Source: Proteles cristata cristata
Lineage: Eukaryota; Chordata; Mammalia; Carnivora; Hyaenidae
Length of the DNA: 64,000 bases
Direction: 5' to 3'
NCBI GenBank assembly: GCA_017311185.1
Contig: JAESUZ010003088.1
Coordinates: 1,302,001 to 1,366,000 of the forward strand
Shown: piece after piece, positions 1 to 13,214 of the stretch
Numbering within the stretch: the first letter of the stretch is position 1
Layout: every line of letters starts with the position of its first letter
Made by a program: the position numbers and the translations under genes
Notes under the pieces: model-generated
The model's input: only the letters and a program-made list of their open reading frames with translations
What the model was told of the DNA's origin: nothing
Database searches by the model: none

Positions 1-153
1 GGGTGGGGGTGCTCAAGCGCCTGATGTAATCTTAGGACACTTTGGTACAATGGATGGTCAGAAGTAATATCTTCCAGCTGGACTTATGTTGCTTTGGTTT
101 TGCTTTATGGGCATGATCAATAATCTGTGCAGAAGGATAAAAATGTATGTTTT

Positions 154-354
154 TTTTTTTTATTTCTAGGAGAGAGAGAGAGACAGCGTGAGCAGGGGAG
201 GGTCAGAGAGAGAGGGAGTCACAGACTGAAACAGGCTCCAGGCTCTGAGCTGGCAGTCAGCACAGAGCCCGACGCGGGCTCGAACCCACGAACCGCGAGA
301 TCATGACCTAAGCGAAAGTCGGACGCTTAACCGACCAAGCCACCCAAGCGCCCC
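154..354 (-). mobile_element. SINEC, youngest subfamily
   Basis: Reverse-oriented tRNA-derived SINE: A-rich end at left, tRNA-like head at right ending in AAGCGCCCC. It is flanked by an exact 15-base duplication AAAAATGTATGTTTT (139-153 and 355-369). It has the young-subfamily marks AAGCGAAAGTC, TGGCAGTCAGCACAGAGCC and ATTTCTAGGAGA. Confidence 0.93.
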
Positions 355-860
355 AAAAATGTATGTTTTAAATGAAATATGAAATAATTATAAAAAAGAA
401 AAAGAAACAACATAGAGACAAAAGTCCTCTTCCCTAGTGCTGCCACATATACAAAATTTAAAGGTAACTAAGAAACACATTTCAACATATGTTTCCTTCA
501 TGAGTAAAATAACTTGTTTTTCTTTTTCACTCTAAAGAAAAAAAATTAAGCATAATATTTCATGCACTCAGGCATGAAAAGTTAAGGGGAAAAAAAAAAA
601 GCTTTTACCCAACTTACTCAAGCATAATCACTATGCTATGTGACCCAGATTTGAAAACAGAGTGGACTGGACTTGGGAACACTTTTGAGTCCTTAAAGTT
701 AGTGTTTTTTAAGTGACAGGAAACAATATTTAGAAACTACAGGAGACAGAACCTGAGAGACTATAGCAATAGAATTTTGTTTAAAAAAATTAAATGGTAT
801 AGAATTATCTTATGGTATAACTTGTGAAAATAAATTTAATATTAAATGGATACCATTAAA

Positions 861-1070
861 CTTTTTTTTTTTATTTCTAGGAGAGAGAGAGAGAGAGACA
901 GTGTGAGCAGGGGAGGGTCAGAGAGAGAGGGAGTCACAGACTGAAACAGGCTCCAGGCTCTGAGCCGGCAGTCAGCACAGAGCCCGACGCGGGGCTCGAA
1001 CCCACGAATCGCGAGATCATGACCCAAGCGAAAGTCGGACGCTCAACCGACTAAGCCACCCAGGCGCCCC
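861..1070 (-). mobile_element. SINEC, youngest subfamily
   Basis: Reverse-oriented, near-identical to the copy at 154-354, only about 500 bases away. An exact 15-base duplication ATGGATACCATTAAA lies at 846-860 and 1074-1088. Head ends CAGGCGCCCC. Confidence 0.94.
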
Positions 1071-2029
1071 AAGATGGATACCATTAAAATCAAGCCTTAT
1101 TTAAAGTCAAGAGACTACAGGAATGAGTCTTAAAGATTTCCTAGTCATATTTTTAGTTATTTAAAATTGGTTAAACATCTCAAAAACATCTAATGTGTTA
1201 GAAACAAGGAAATTACTACAAAGCAGATCATTTAAAATTTAAAAAGTGCCTTTTTCCTTGCTTGTGTTACCAGCAATCAAGCCACAGGAGTTGAATTAAT
1301 TTTCATCAATTAAAACCCAATGTGGTCAGTAACTTAGAGTTGGTGTGTTTGTATATCATATTAATGACAAATGATAACTGGAAAATAGTTCATAAGGTTA
1401 CCTAAGAACATCTAACAGAAGCTTCCAAAGCACCAGAGGTTTTTGAGAGGACCCTATCCTGAATGATCATTTAAGCTTTTAACAACCTTGATTGTCAGGA
1501 AATGGTGCCTCTTACCTAAATGAAAACCTGCCTGTCAGCATTTAAACCCCTTTTTATTTATTCTAATTTCTGTAAACAAATCAATGCCATTAACATCTTC
1601 CATATACAACCCCCTGAGTCACTTGAAAGAAGTCATCATCCTTAACTTTGTTTGCTCAAGAATAAATGATAGAAAGTCCTTTAAGTTTTTTCTCAGATTT
1701 CCCCCCTCTCCGTATTTCTCTCAGGGACAGGTTAAAGAATTTTCTTTCCATACAGACAGCAGTGACCTTCCATACAACAATCAGGGCCTCATTATTGTCC
1801 AGTTAGTTATGTCCAGAAAGAATCCAAAAAAAGCAGAGTAATTTGAATCATGTTCATTCACTATCCTCTGAAGTCTGGTTTATAGGCGGCCTCTCTCCTA
1901 TACTCCCTAACTCTTGTCAACTTCTCTTCTTTCTACTTTAAAGGCTGGAAGCACCTCTACCCCAACTCCCTTTTCTTGTTAAGAAAGGAAAAGACTGTCT
2001 CCATCTCTAATAAAACAATAAAACTATAA

Positions 2030-2165
2030 AATGTTAGCACTGGAAGTGACCTTAGAACTTATCAGTCTAACCCTATCCTTTTTGCATGACAAAATGGGAA
2101 CCTAAATTGTTAAATACTTTTCTCAAGGTCACAGATGACTAACCAAAGACTGCCTTTCAGGCTTT
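2030..2165 (-). repeat. MIR-like relic
   Basis: Degenerate match to the reverse complement of MIR: an ATGACAAAATGGGAACCTAAA segment (compare bulk MIR 'gatgaggaaactgag') followed by CTCAAGGTCACAGATGACTA. Family name from memory. Confidence 0.5.
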
Positions 2166-3009
2166 TCCGCTAAATTCAAGTCTGTATACATTTTCCTACT
2201 GGTTAACTGGTTTGGGGAGAAGTATATGCACTAGGGCATAAAATGAATTTGATATTACGTTTAAACTGTCATAAAATACTTAACCTAAAACCATCACCAC
2301 TAAAACCATTATTACCTACACTTAAAAACTTTCTAAAGTAATTCCTCATGACACTAAAAAATCTTTTAAGAATAATTAGCTACAGTTTAAAAAAGACATA
2401 GACAACTAACAGGTAAGAAGACAGTAGGCTTAAAGCCTCTTGAAAAGTTCGTCTTTTTGGGAGAGAAAGTAATGTGATCATCTGTTAAAGGTGAATAAAT
2501 TTTAATCATTTCATCACATGAAGTCATTATAAACTGAAAAAATAATACTCCTTTGAAAAATAAGAACAGTATTTCTACACAATTACTTTTATGGTAAATA
2601 CATTAAGTAGAAAGTAAAGCAAACTTAAAAAGTAAATATTTTAAAGAGATTAAAACTTGCTATTTTTTAAACATGGCAACATATGCAGATGACATTCCAT
2701 CTTCAGTAACATATCTAAATTTTTTTTTTTAATATATTGGAGGAAGTTGGAAAGGGGTTAGAGATTAGAATGTGCCACAAGGCTGAGTTTATATAAAAAG
2801 CACACTGTTTCCACCTAGATTATATTTTCTGGGTGGCATGAAGGAGAGTTATATAAAGTCTAATATATAAATATATAATTTGCATAATATATATGAAGTA
2901 TACAATTACATAATTAAAATTTAAAATATCTGAAGACCTAAAATATTACACATCTAATACTTTTTTTAAAAAAACAATTTTTTAAAAATGTTTGGGATAA
3001 ATTAGCCTT

Positions 3010-3039
3010 TCTCTCTCTCTCTCTCTCACACACACACAC
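3010..3039. repeat. (CT)n(CA)n microsatellite
   Basis: A CT run passes directly into a CA run at 3010-3039. Confidence 0.9.
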
Positions 3040-3189
3040 TTAGAATAAGAAAATTTCTTCCTCTTTTGAATGTGACATCAAAGGATCCCAGGTTATTGAA
3101 CTACTTTAAAATCTTTTATGAATATATATTGATCAAACAATAATCTTTAGGTATAAATGAGAAGTAAGAGAAACAAAAATAGAAGCAGT

Positions 3190-3300
3190 AAAAGAAGGAA
3201 GGAAAGAAGGAAGGGAGGGAGGGAGGGAGGGGAAGGAAGAAGAGGGAAGGTAAAAAGGAAGACGGGTGAAGGAGAGGAAAGGAGAGAGAGAAAGTGGGAG
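3190..3300. repeat. Purine-rich GGAA/GGGA repeat
   Basis: Homopurine from 3190 to 3250 with AAGG and GGGA units, then interrupted purine-rich DNA. The transcript strand is pyrimidine-rich. It makes spurious open frames on both strands. Confidence 0.88.
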
Positions 3301-4802
3301 GATTTCTTTTATCTGCTTCTCATAAACAGGAGACAAGAGTCAGATGATAAATGTCTGAAAAAATATACAGAAGCTAGAGATTTTTTCTTCTTTTTTCTTT
3401 TTTTGTCTGAGAAAAAGAGGTAGCTGTCAGATACTTAAGTCTTTAGATTAGGTCTAGTAAATACAGGGAGTAGCCAATCTTGATAACTACTTAGGCCAGA
3501 AGAGAAGAAGATAATGGGCCTAAATAATAGCATGAGTGACTTAGGGAAAGTATAGAAAAGAAGCAGTTAACAGTAAAGGTCACTGAACCATGAATTGGTT
3601 GCCAACTGTGATGTCTCCAGAGGTCTTTAAAAATGGGATTTATTTCCATTTGGCCACACAGTTTAGCTATAACTCTGTCTGGTAAAGGAACAGAGTAGTT
3701 GACTCTTAGAGTGCTTTGTATGCTATGATTTTAAGAGTATGGAAATTCAGAGGCAAAACAGGACAATGGATATATCCCTTTGGGAAATATTCCCAATATT
3801 TTCCCTTCAGATTATGTATATACAAACATGTACTCTACTAGAAAATGTTCTCAAAAATATTCTTTTCAGTTAATATTACCTTAAGTTGATGAACTATTTT
3901 ATAGCTCATATGATAAACCCAAAAGATTGCAGAATCCCAAGAAAATACTTGCATAATTAACACAGAAATATGATTTTGACACATTCACACCAAGATCTCA
4001 ATTTTTGAAGCATAATAGTAAATATGTTCATGTTTATCCTTATGAGTTATATAAAGTATTAAGATTTATCTTCATTGTTAGCAATCGGCTACATAATTGT
4101 TTTGAAATGTAATGACAGTTATTTGAATCTAAAATAATTAAAGTATTCTAAACTCCTAGAATGATGCTATAAAATATGTCATGGTTAAGCAAATGTATCT
4201 ATGGTACAACCAATCCTATTAGTAAACATCAGAGAAGAGCAGCTTTCTTAAATGTGCTATATGGAATTCTGCTAATCACATATACTAGTTTTCATCATTA
4301 GTAACTAAATTCTTATCAATCTTTAAATTGATGTGATTTTTTTCATTCTCTCATATGGTGCTTTTTGAATAGTAGGGCTCAATTAATAAATCTGACAGAC
4401 TAGAATTGTAAATACCACATCCAGAAGGATATGAATGAATGAAGTAAAATATTGAGTTACAGGATTCTTTGGGAAAGAGACACATTTTTATTAAAACAGA
4501 GGAACACTGAAATTTTCAAGTAATGAAGCTATCTACCTTTGAAGTGACAGAACCCAGTCACTGTTATGTTTGAGAAATTATATGCATAGATACTCATGAA
4601 TGATAATATCTCTAACAATTAAAAACACTAAGGATATTTTAATATGAGGTGTGATTCCTTTTGGGGGAAAAGATTGAGTTTAACTTAAAAGCCTGTCATT
4701 ACGTCTTTCAACTTTTCAGACATAAAAATGCAGTGATTAAGAGGGGCATTTTTAGAATATATTTAATAGATACATAAAATACTGTGAACTTTTCCCCTTC
4801 AC

Positions 4803-4995
4803 TCAACCATCTTGCACTACTGGTGGATCACCGGTTCTGGAGACAATTGTGACTGTCACAATTGAAGGGGCAACTAGCGGGGAGAAGCCATGGATGCTGC
4901 TAACCACCCTGTCATGCACAAGACAGCCCCTCACAACCAAGAATGATCCAGTCTCCCATGCTAAGAGTGTGCGGGCTGAGAAACCATGCTACAGA
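4803..4995 (+). mobile_element. MER5A-like hAT transposon relic
   Basis: Recognisable MER5A core: GGTTCTGGAGACAATTGTGA, CACAATTGAAGGGGCAACTA, GATGCTGCTAA, GCACAAGACAGCCCCTCACA and a GCTGAGAAACCATGCTAC end. A non-autonomous DNA transposon, inactive; family assignment from memory. Confidence 0.75.
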
Positions 4996-5399
4996 TTATC
5001 TGTTCATTTGAAAGTTTTACAGAACAGTATTGAATAATTATTCTCCCTCACATGTATACAAAGTAACTTGCAAAACATCTGATGTATCATAGATACCTGG
5101 AAAAAGTTAATACTTTTCCCCTTTTCCTTTCATTTTTTAAAAAAGGCCCCACTTTTCTGAAAAGCAGTTATTAAATGGTGCAACTTCGTTATCTGCATAC
5201 TAAAGAGTCTGAGATGGAAATGTAACTCCCTGGGAATCTATTGACAATGTGTGTGTCACAGGACATAGGATCTCAGGAGCATAACTTGATAATAATATTC
5301 CCTAAATTAATTTAGAAAGCCAGAAACCTGTATCTTTCTGCTCCATCTTCTAATAATTTAGAATTCATTACCAAATTCCATAGCTTTTATTTTGTACCA

Positions 5400-6080
5400 A
5401 TTTGTCCATTCCATTTCCCTCTTTCTAGCTCCGTTGCCATCACGCTGGCCCCAGTTACTCAACAGTGCTCAACCGAACTACCGCCTTGATTTTTTTCCAA
5501 TCCAATTGCACAAATATGGTCAGAGTGCTTAAACCAAAACCAAAATAAAGTAAACTGATTATAGTAAATTTTTGCTTAAAATCATTCATTATGATTCCAC
5601 TGTTCTTAAACTGGAGAACAAAATCGTTAACATGGTCTTGCTATGTGACTCTTCAAGGTCTTCTCATATCACCTGACCCCTTTCATCTCCCTAATGTAGC
5701 TGCATAGGCCTTCTTTCTGTCCTTGAGCATACCATGCATGATCTTCTGGTTCTGTTTATGTTGTATCTCAAGATCCCCTCCCCACCCACCCTCTGCTTTA
5801 TGTATTTAATTCCTATTTACCTTAGCTGTCAGCTCCAAAAATGCATCATCCAGAAACTCCCTCTAAATTTGATGCTAAATCTTATCAGAATGCCATATAT
5901 TCCCATAGCAACCATAATCTTCCTCCCAGAGCACTTATAGCTTAAAATTACACATTTATATGATTATTCTGTACCTGTCTATCTCCCACACTAGCCTACA
6001 GGCTTTATGAGGGTAAGCGTTTAACTATTTTCTTTGCCGTTATGTCTCTAGAACTTAACAAGTTGAGAACATTACTCACA
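5400..6080 (+). mobile_element. L2 LINE relic, 3' part
   Basis: Degenerate L2-like text: a GTCTTGCTATGTGACTCTTC segment, then CTTCTTTCTGTCCTTGAGCA, and the typical 3' end with CTACAGGCTTTATGAGGGTA and CTCTAGAACTTAACAAG. Edges approximate. Confidence 0.6.
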
Positions 6081-6234
6081 TTGTAATATCTACTGAAAGG
6101 GCAAACACATGACAATAATGTTCCCACTGTCTGACTGAAAGTACTTTCTCTCTCTCTGGCATATCTATATCTTTACAAATCCACTTTTTACATTCTGCTA
6201 ATACTGTTTCTATTTGTGAATATCTCTCCTCACT

Positions 6235-6340
6235 AGCTATAATATGAAGACAGGTTCCAGGTCTTATTTATCCGCGCACCCTTTATAGCATCCAGCATAC
6301 TGTTTTGTATATAGAAAGTGCTCAAGTGTATATAGAAAGT
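6235..6340 (+). mobile_element. L2 3' end relic
   Basis: GACAGGTTCCAGGTCTTATT followed by CATCCAGCATACTGTTTTG resembles the L2 3' end. It finishes in a local duplication of TGTATATAGAAAGTGC (about 6306 and 6327). Confidence 0.45.
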
Positions 6341-6640
6341 GCCAAATTTGAAAATTTGGAAACCTATCTTCAAATGGCATATTTCATAAAAGGTCTCGAG
6401 TTGGGGTACATAATGGTATAAAGATAAAATTACTCAACTGACCATTTAAACAAAGATCTTCTCCAGAATGAACCAGGTCTACCCCACATAAATTACATAG
6501 TCCATCGACACCTTTGCTAAGAGTCATCAGTGTCAGCTGTGTGTCAGAGCATGCACCAGAAACCCTCGTAGCAGCTCTGCAGGAAAGTGCTCAATATGCT
6601 AATTTGCAAAAGGAGGGAAGTGAAGATTATGTAACTTTCT

Positions 6641-6852
6641 TTTTTTGTTAAGTTTATTTATTTATTTTTGAGAGAAAAAGAGAGAGCAAGTGGGGAAGGG
6701 GCAGAGAGGGAGGAAGAGAGAGAATCCCAAGCAGGCTCTGCACTGTCAGAGCAGAACCTGATATAAGAGCTCAAACTCACAAACCATGATACCATGACCT
6801 GAGCTGAAATCAAGAGTTGGGCGCTTAACTGATTGGGCCACTCAGGAGCTCC
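6641..6852 (-). mobile_element. SINEC, intermediate age
   Basis: Reverse SINE with TTATTTATTTTTGAGAGA at left and ATTGGGCCACTCAGGAGCTCC at right. The imperfect duplication AGATTATGTAACTTTCTT / AGATTAAGTAACTTTCTT flanks it. More diverged than the young copies. Confidence 0.88.
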
Positions 6853-7039
6853 AAGATTAAGTAACTTTCTTAAGGTCATAACTCAGGTAAGAAATGAGGG
6901 ATTGAAATTCAGGTCTATTCAGCTCTTAAAGTATTCCCTCTATCTTACTACATTGCATGACTTCTGTATTAAAATAGTTAAACCTTACTCTAATGTAATT
7001 TTGGTTCTGTTTTGGCCCCATGACCTAAACCAAATAACT

Positions 7040-8445
7040 TTTAATAAGACATTATTTATAAAGAAAATCATCAGAAAAATGAAGAGGCAACTACTAAATG
7101 GAAGAAAGTATTTGCAAATCATGAAATCATGAAAAGGGGCTAATTTCAAAAATATATAAAGAATTTATACAACCTAATAGAAAAAAATTTGGCTAAAAAA
7201 TGGGCAGAAGATCTGAATAGATGTTTTCTAAAGGAGACATACAGATGACTAACTGACACATGAAAAGATAAGCAATATCACTTATCATCAGAGAAAGGCA
7301 AATTCAAACCACAGTGAGATATCCTCTCATCCTTCCAGAATGGCTATTATCAAAAAGACAAGAAATAACAACTGCCTAATAAAAAGGCAAGGATGTAAAG
7401 AAAAGGGAACCCTTGTGCACTGTTGGTGGGAATGTAAATTGGAACGTCACTATACCAAACAATATGTAGGTTCCTCAAAAAAATTAAAAATAGAACTACC
7501 ATATGATTCAGGAATTCCACTTCTGTGTATTTACCCAAAGAAAACAAAAATACTAACTGGAAAATATATATGCATCCCCATGTTCACGGCAGCATTATTT
7601 ATAATAGCCAGGATAAGACAGCAAACTATGTGACCAATGTTGGATGAATGGATAAATAAATGTGGTTTGTATACAACGGAGTGTTATTCAGCCATAAAAA
7701 AGTAAGGAAGTTCTGTCATTTGAGACAACATGGATGAACCTTGAGGGCATTATGCTAAGTGAAATAAGTCAGAAGAAAGGTAGACAAATAGTGTATGATC
7801 TTACTTCTATATGGAATTTTTTAAAAATATTTTTATTTATTTCTAGGAGAGAGAGAGAGAGAGAGAGACACCGTGAGCAGGGGAGGGTCAGAGAGAGAGG
7901 GAGTCACAGACTCCGAAACAGGCCCTAGGCTCTGAGCTGGCAGTCAGCACAGAGCCTGAGCGGGGCTCGAACCCACGAACCACGAGATCATGACCTAAGC
8001 GAAAGTCAGACGCTTAACCGACTAAGCCACCCAGGCGCCCCTGGAATTTAAAACAAACATACAACAAAAAAATATTAAGCTTATAGCACAGAGTGCCTGC
8101 TTGAGGCAGGGGTAAGAGGTAGAAAAAAAGATGAAGGGGGTCAAAAGGTACAAATTTCCATAAGATAAATAAGACCTGGGGATGTAATATACAACAGAGC
8201 AACCATAGTTACTATATTTAAAATCTGCTAAGAGAGTAAATCTTAAAAGTCCTCATTACAAGAAAACAAATATTATGTATTAATAACAATAATAAGCATA
8301 CACCATTTTGTATGGTGACAAAAGTTCACTAGACTTCTTATGGTGATCATCTCACAATATGTACAAATATCAAATCATTTTGTCATATGCTTGAAACTAC
8401 TATGTCTTATGTCAATTATCCTCTAATTCAAAATTATTTAAATAC
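7040..8445 (+). mobile_element. L1 LINE 3' fragment (interrupted)
   Basis: The end of L1 ORF2 and the 3' region. Recognisable text includes GGAAGAAAGTATTTGCAAAT, GGTGGGAATGTAAATTGG, TTATTCAGCCATAAAAAAGT and a tail with GCTTGAAACTACTATGTC. The frame is broken by stops and shifts, so it is dead. It is split by the young SINE at 7824-8040 and is truncated at the 5' side. Confidence 0.85.
7824..8040 (-). mobile_element. SINEC, youngest subfamily, nested in L1
   Basis: Reverse-oriented copy with ATTTCTAGGAGA and AAGCGAAAGTCAGACGCTTA marks. A short imperfect duplication TGGAATTT lies on both sides (7812 and 8042). The L1 text continues on both sides, so the SINE inserted after the L1. Confidence 0.93.
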
Positions 8446-8579
8446 ACAATTCATGCATTAATATATTAAATTAACATAGGTATATAAGTATTCTTCTCAT
8501 ATGTGAGCAGCTTTCACACATGTAGTAAGGTTATGAGGAGAAAATATATCAGGTTATATTTTATATTTTCATAGAAAAT

Positions 8580-8690
8580 TAATGGCTCAGTCTGTGGAGC
8601 CTGCATCTCTTGATCTTGGGGTTGTGAGTTCAAGCTCCAAAAATAAAAATTAAAAAAAGGAAATAAAATCTTTAGAAAAAAGAAAAACAA
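8580..8690 (+). mobile_element. Old SINEC fragment
   Basis: Short tRNA-derived head AATGGCTCAGTCTGTGGAGC, then TCTTGATCTTGGGGTTGTGA and an A-rich tail. It lacks the CT-rich body of the younger copies. Confidence 0.75.
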
Positions 8691-8789
8691 TGTCAAAACA
8701 GCCAATTTCATTTCTGAAAAGTGATGTGATTCAACTGTTTAGGATGACTACGGTAAGTGCCAAATGCACATAGTCAAGTATCAAATGAC

Positions 8790-8885
8790 ATGGTCACGGT
8801 TTGCTGTATAACAGACACATCTCTGACTTCAGTTTCCTCATCTGTAAAACAGAGCCGAAGTAAATAATGCCTTAAGTCCCCATCC
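8790..8885 (+). repeat. MIR-like relic
   Basis: GACTTCAGTTTCCTCATCTG followed by TAAAACAGAG and AATAATGCC matches the conserved MIR 3' half. Confidence 0.6.
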
Positions 8886-9764
8886 TTGTTCAATATTCAA
8901 AATGTCCTCAATGTAGCCCAGAAAGTTTAAAACTTAAGATTTATTCCCAAGAAACTTAGGACAAACTTTCTTTAATTTAGTATATTTTCAATTTAGTATA
9001 TTTTGGGGAAATAGAAAGCATAAGGAAAACATAAGAGGCCCACCTCATCTCTTTACTAATGACCTAAAAGAATGCTGAGATAGCGACTCAAACATCCACA
9101 AAGTTAACTTTAAAAGCAGTTTTGTAAAAGGTCATATCTATCAGTTTCAGTCGTGCAATGCTTTAAGTTCGCACCTAACAACACTGACCACACAAAATAA
9201 ATGCTCTAAAGCTAAAGCTAACTTTCACAACCATTTATGGATTTTCCCACCCTCATAAATCTGCTATAAAGCAATTACTCAGCTGTGTCTTGTCTTATAT
9301 CTATTTTAATATTTTCTATAGGTGTGTTTACACTGCACATTATTTATCAAGTCCTGAGAATAATAGTTTCGAAGCAAGTAAAGTGTTCATGGTATTTTAA
9401 TCAGTTTTGCAAACTCTAGGCATGAGATTATAAAGTAGTAACTTCATATTTATACAAATATTTAGAAACAAAACGAAAAGAAGCATATTATATTTTCAAA
9501 TTACTGAAATAACATTTAAAGGACACCGGCTGCCACATATTTGTAAACTGTGATGATTCTAATGATGACCCTGATGTTTGGAATATGCTCAAATGATGTG
9601 TGAATGTACAAGAACATATACTGTTCAGCATAAATAACACAGGGCCTACCTATAAAATATTTAAAATGACAGCAAAGAATAAAAAATCAATACACAGGAA
9701 TGCATAAAATATCCAATTTTCAATCATCTTGCATATTTAATTTATCACTGGGTTCAACATTTTA

Positions 9765-9978
9765 TTTTTTTAAGGTATATTTCTTTATTTTGAGCCAGAG
9801 AGAGAGAGAACATGAGTGGGGGAAGGGCAGAGAGAGACAGAGAGAAAGAATCCCAAGCATGCTTGGTGCTGTCAGCACTGAGCCCAATGCAGCATTAGAT
9901 CTCAGGAACACTGAGATCATGACCTGAGGTGAAATCAAGAGCCAGACGCTTAAATGACTGAGTCACCCATGGGTGCCT
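9765..9978 (-). mobile_element. SINEC, intermediate age
   Basis: Reverse SINE: TTTGAGCCAGAGAGAGAGAG, then a purine-rich body, then TCACCCATGGGTGCCTGG at the head. Flanked by GGGTTCAACATTTTA / GGGTTTATCATTTAA. Confidence 0.85.
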
Positions 9979-10051
9979 GGGTTTATCATTTAAAAAAAAA
10001 AAGTGCCCTTAATGTCAAATAGTCAACAATTATTCTTTTTATGAAATTTGA

Positions 10052-10139
10052 AAAATATTTTTTTTATTTTTAATTAAAGTCTACATCCAACGAGGCTCAA
10101 ACTCACAACTCTGAAATCAAGAGACAGTCAGGCACCCCT
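10052..10139 (-). mobile_element. Old SINEC fragment
   Basis: Reverse old-type head: CTACATCCAACGAGGCTCAA, ACTCTGAAATCAAGAG, CAGGCACCCCTG. Confidence 0.7.
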
Positions 10140-10170
10140 GATTGTTCTCTTTTAAATAATAATTTTTTCA

Positions 10171-10380
10171 GGAGCACCTGGGTGGTTCAGTTGATTAAGC
10201 ACCCAGCTTTGGCTCAGGTCATGATACCACAGTTCACAGGTTTGAGCCTCATGTCGTACTCTGTACTGACAGCTCAGAGCCTAGAGCCTGCTTCAGACTC
10301 TGTATCTTCTTCTCTCTCTATCCCTTCCCCACTTGCTCTCTCTCTCTCTCTCAAAAAACTAACATTAAAAAAATTTAAAT
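10171..10380 (+). mobile_element. SINEC, intermediate age
   Basis: Forward SINE beginning GGAGCACCTGGGTGGTTCAG and ending in a CT run and A-rich tail. Flanked by related AAATAA-rich sequence. It underlies the open frame at 10182-10382, which is not a gene. Confidence 0.88.
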
Positions 10381-13214
10381 AAGAATTATCTCACTTTATG
10401 TCCTAATAATTCTAGATAAAATAGACTATATCGATATGAATTGCCTCACAATTAATTATTTAACATTAAATGATACACAACATACAAGAGCACAAAATAA
10501 TTCCATGTCTTAACGTTATGTGAGATTATTAGCAATGAACCTAATGTTTTAAAATGAGCTACCCATCAATGACTAGAGCAAAAAAAGTAATTTATTTCTC
10601 CAAAATGCATTCTCAGTGTGAGTAATTCAGAGGGTACAGATTCACACTACTCTATTACATATTTCCAAATAGATGCCATAATTTCAGAACGTAGGTTCCT
10701 AAAGACAGTTGCTAAGTTTTATATCCATATAGCTAGGCGACGAGAAAACCTCACCAGCTGTTACGTAGATGAATAAATCACAGTAAAGCTCTGAAGATAA
10801 TGGAAGGCCCAAGATGTGCTATTTACTCGGGTGGTGCTGTGTCATTATTTGTCACAGAATCATCTTATGTATCAATTATTTCTTGAACCTGACTGATGTA
10901 CTTATTTCTTCAAAGGCTCACTTGGCACACGCATTAAGAGAGTGTTTCCAATTCTCTGTAGGAAGGCCAGGTGGAGGATGCTTTTCCTTTGGGTTAATGT
11001 TTAAGATTTTATACCAGTTTGAAAGAAATGAAAGCAACCCAAACCTTCATGAGTAAATGAAAGAAATCTAAAAGAATATCACATCTCCAATGTCATTGGG
11101 GCTAAAATGGCTATTTCTGAAAGGCTATGAGAACACAAGAAGTTCTTTACTTTATCCTTCCTACAAAAAAAAAAAAAAAAAAAGGAAAGGAATCATTGGC
11201 CATAATGCTGCTGGGTCTCAATCAAATCCAACAGTATAAAAAAAACAGCAGGAGTACAGCTTGGCGTCCTATTTACGCCACTGGATCAGACAGCTAGGCG
11301 AGGGAGGCACTCTCACAAATCACTCTCTTGTTAAATTCTGTGGTGGGACTTCATTAAACCTCTTGGCTGATGGCATTTTACTTTCAGTCGGTTCACAAAG
11401 AGCTCAGCTCTCAATACTGATTCTTTAAAAGTCTCCACTCACACATTGTCTTTCTTGGGACTGCTTTTTATAATCACAAATTTCTTGTTCTCATCAGCTC
11501 CTCAAATCTTCTATGGGTTTTTTAAATCAGTGTTTTTAATACAAAACAAATGACAACACAACAAAAAACAAGAAAAATGCCATGATAATCTTATAAGGGA
11601 GTCATTTTGAGTAAGACTTTGACTTAAGCATTAGAAGTAGCAATAGTTACATACAGGAGATGGTAAGTAAATACAACATTGTGATGTGTGTGTATATTTA
11701 TATATATAATATACACACATAAAATGTTTCCTACCCTCTAAAGTACTGTTTACTATAGTACTACTGATTTTACTGGACCTCTATGGATATTGCCATGGGA
11801 CACGGAGAATCATTCCCCAAGGAACCAGTCTGCTATACCTTGTTAGAGTCTGGCAAATGTGTCACACACATATCAAGGCTCTCAAAGTCATCAAGTAAAG
11901 CTTTGGGGGTCTTATAATACGTGTTTCATCAAAATGTTGATGAATTCACAGTCCTTAACCAGGATCTGGGATTATCGTAAACCTACCTTGAACCTGTAAA
12001 AAGGCCCCTTGAAGCTATTAGTTTTGGCTTTGACTCAAATAACCACGTTAATGGTCGGAAACAATGGACTATTATACTGCCAGCTTTTCTGAAATCAGCA
12101 ATTTAAGCAAACTGTTCCAACAAATGATTTAAATGAGGTCCACATCAAAGAAAGGAAATTTAGGACTGAAGAGCCCAGTTTTTTCTTTCATTACTTCTTT
12201 TAAGCCTAGATATCATATATGAGCTCTAAAAAGTCATTATGACTCTTACACAAAGATCTCATATGCTGATAGAAAGCTGAACACAGTGAACCCTATTTGG
12301 GGAAACTACAAATTTACAAACTAGGCCTTTTTTTCCTAGAGTATGTTTTTTTAAGTTTATTAAAGTTTATCCCTTGCTACTGGCAGCAAAATCCACAGTA
12401 AGCTATATTGTTTTACTTTTACTAATTTTACATTCTGAAATAATTACCTAATGGTTTATTAAAAAGATGTCACATACACATCGTGTGTTACTCTGTGTGA
12501 GATTAACATGTGGTTTGATTATCTTCAAAGTTGTATTTTACATCTCAGAAATGGTGAAATGCAAAGACTCATTTCTTTTAATGGATTATGCCTTCTGATC
12601 TATTTTCAAGATTATAGTTCTAAGTTATATGGAAGCTATTAGTGGAGGCCATCTATCCAATTTTTTAAATCTCCAGTTAATTGTTCCAATAAATAGACTA
12701 TATTTATGAAGGTTTTCAATAATAACCCTTCTATCAGGAAATTTAGCAGCATTAAATGTACCAGGATTGATGATAATTATGTTTAAAGATCAAACAATAT
12801 CATTTAAATTATGGCTTTGTTTAATCAAAAAGACCAAATTTATTATTTGGGTTGCAAACACTTACCAAATATACATTAATTAATACAAACAAAAAGTATT
12901 TTTAACTAAGTGCAGAATTTTTTATGTATTATACTTCACTGATCCATGTTGCCTGAAGAAAATAGAATAAAAATTAACATTTTAAACCACAGTTATAGAA
13001 GCCTTGTTTATTGAAAAGTGTTTATTGTGTGTCTGTATAAAGTATTTTAGGAGGCACACACACGACTCAGGCCTTAACCCTTTATGCAGCTAGTGATAAA
13101 CAGCTAAGAGTACTGAACCTGTATGAATTTTTTATTCTGACACATATAAAGATAGATCACTGAAGAGACCTCCCCCTACCTCCTCCTTCATATCACCTTC
13201 TTCTTTCACTGAGC

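Noticed and set aside
7040..7820. Possible functional reverse transcriptase gene
   Set aside because: The L1 ORF2 remnant is truncated, frameshifted and interrupted by a SINE.
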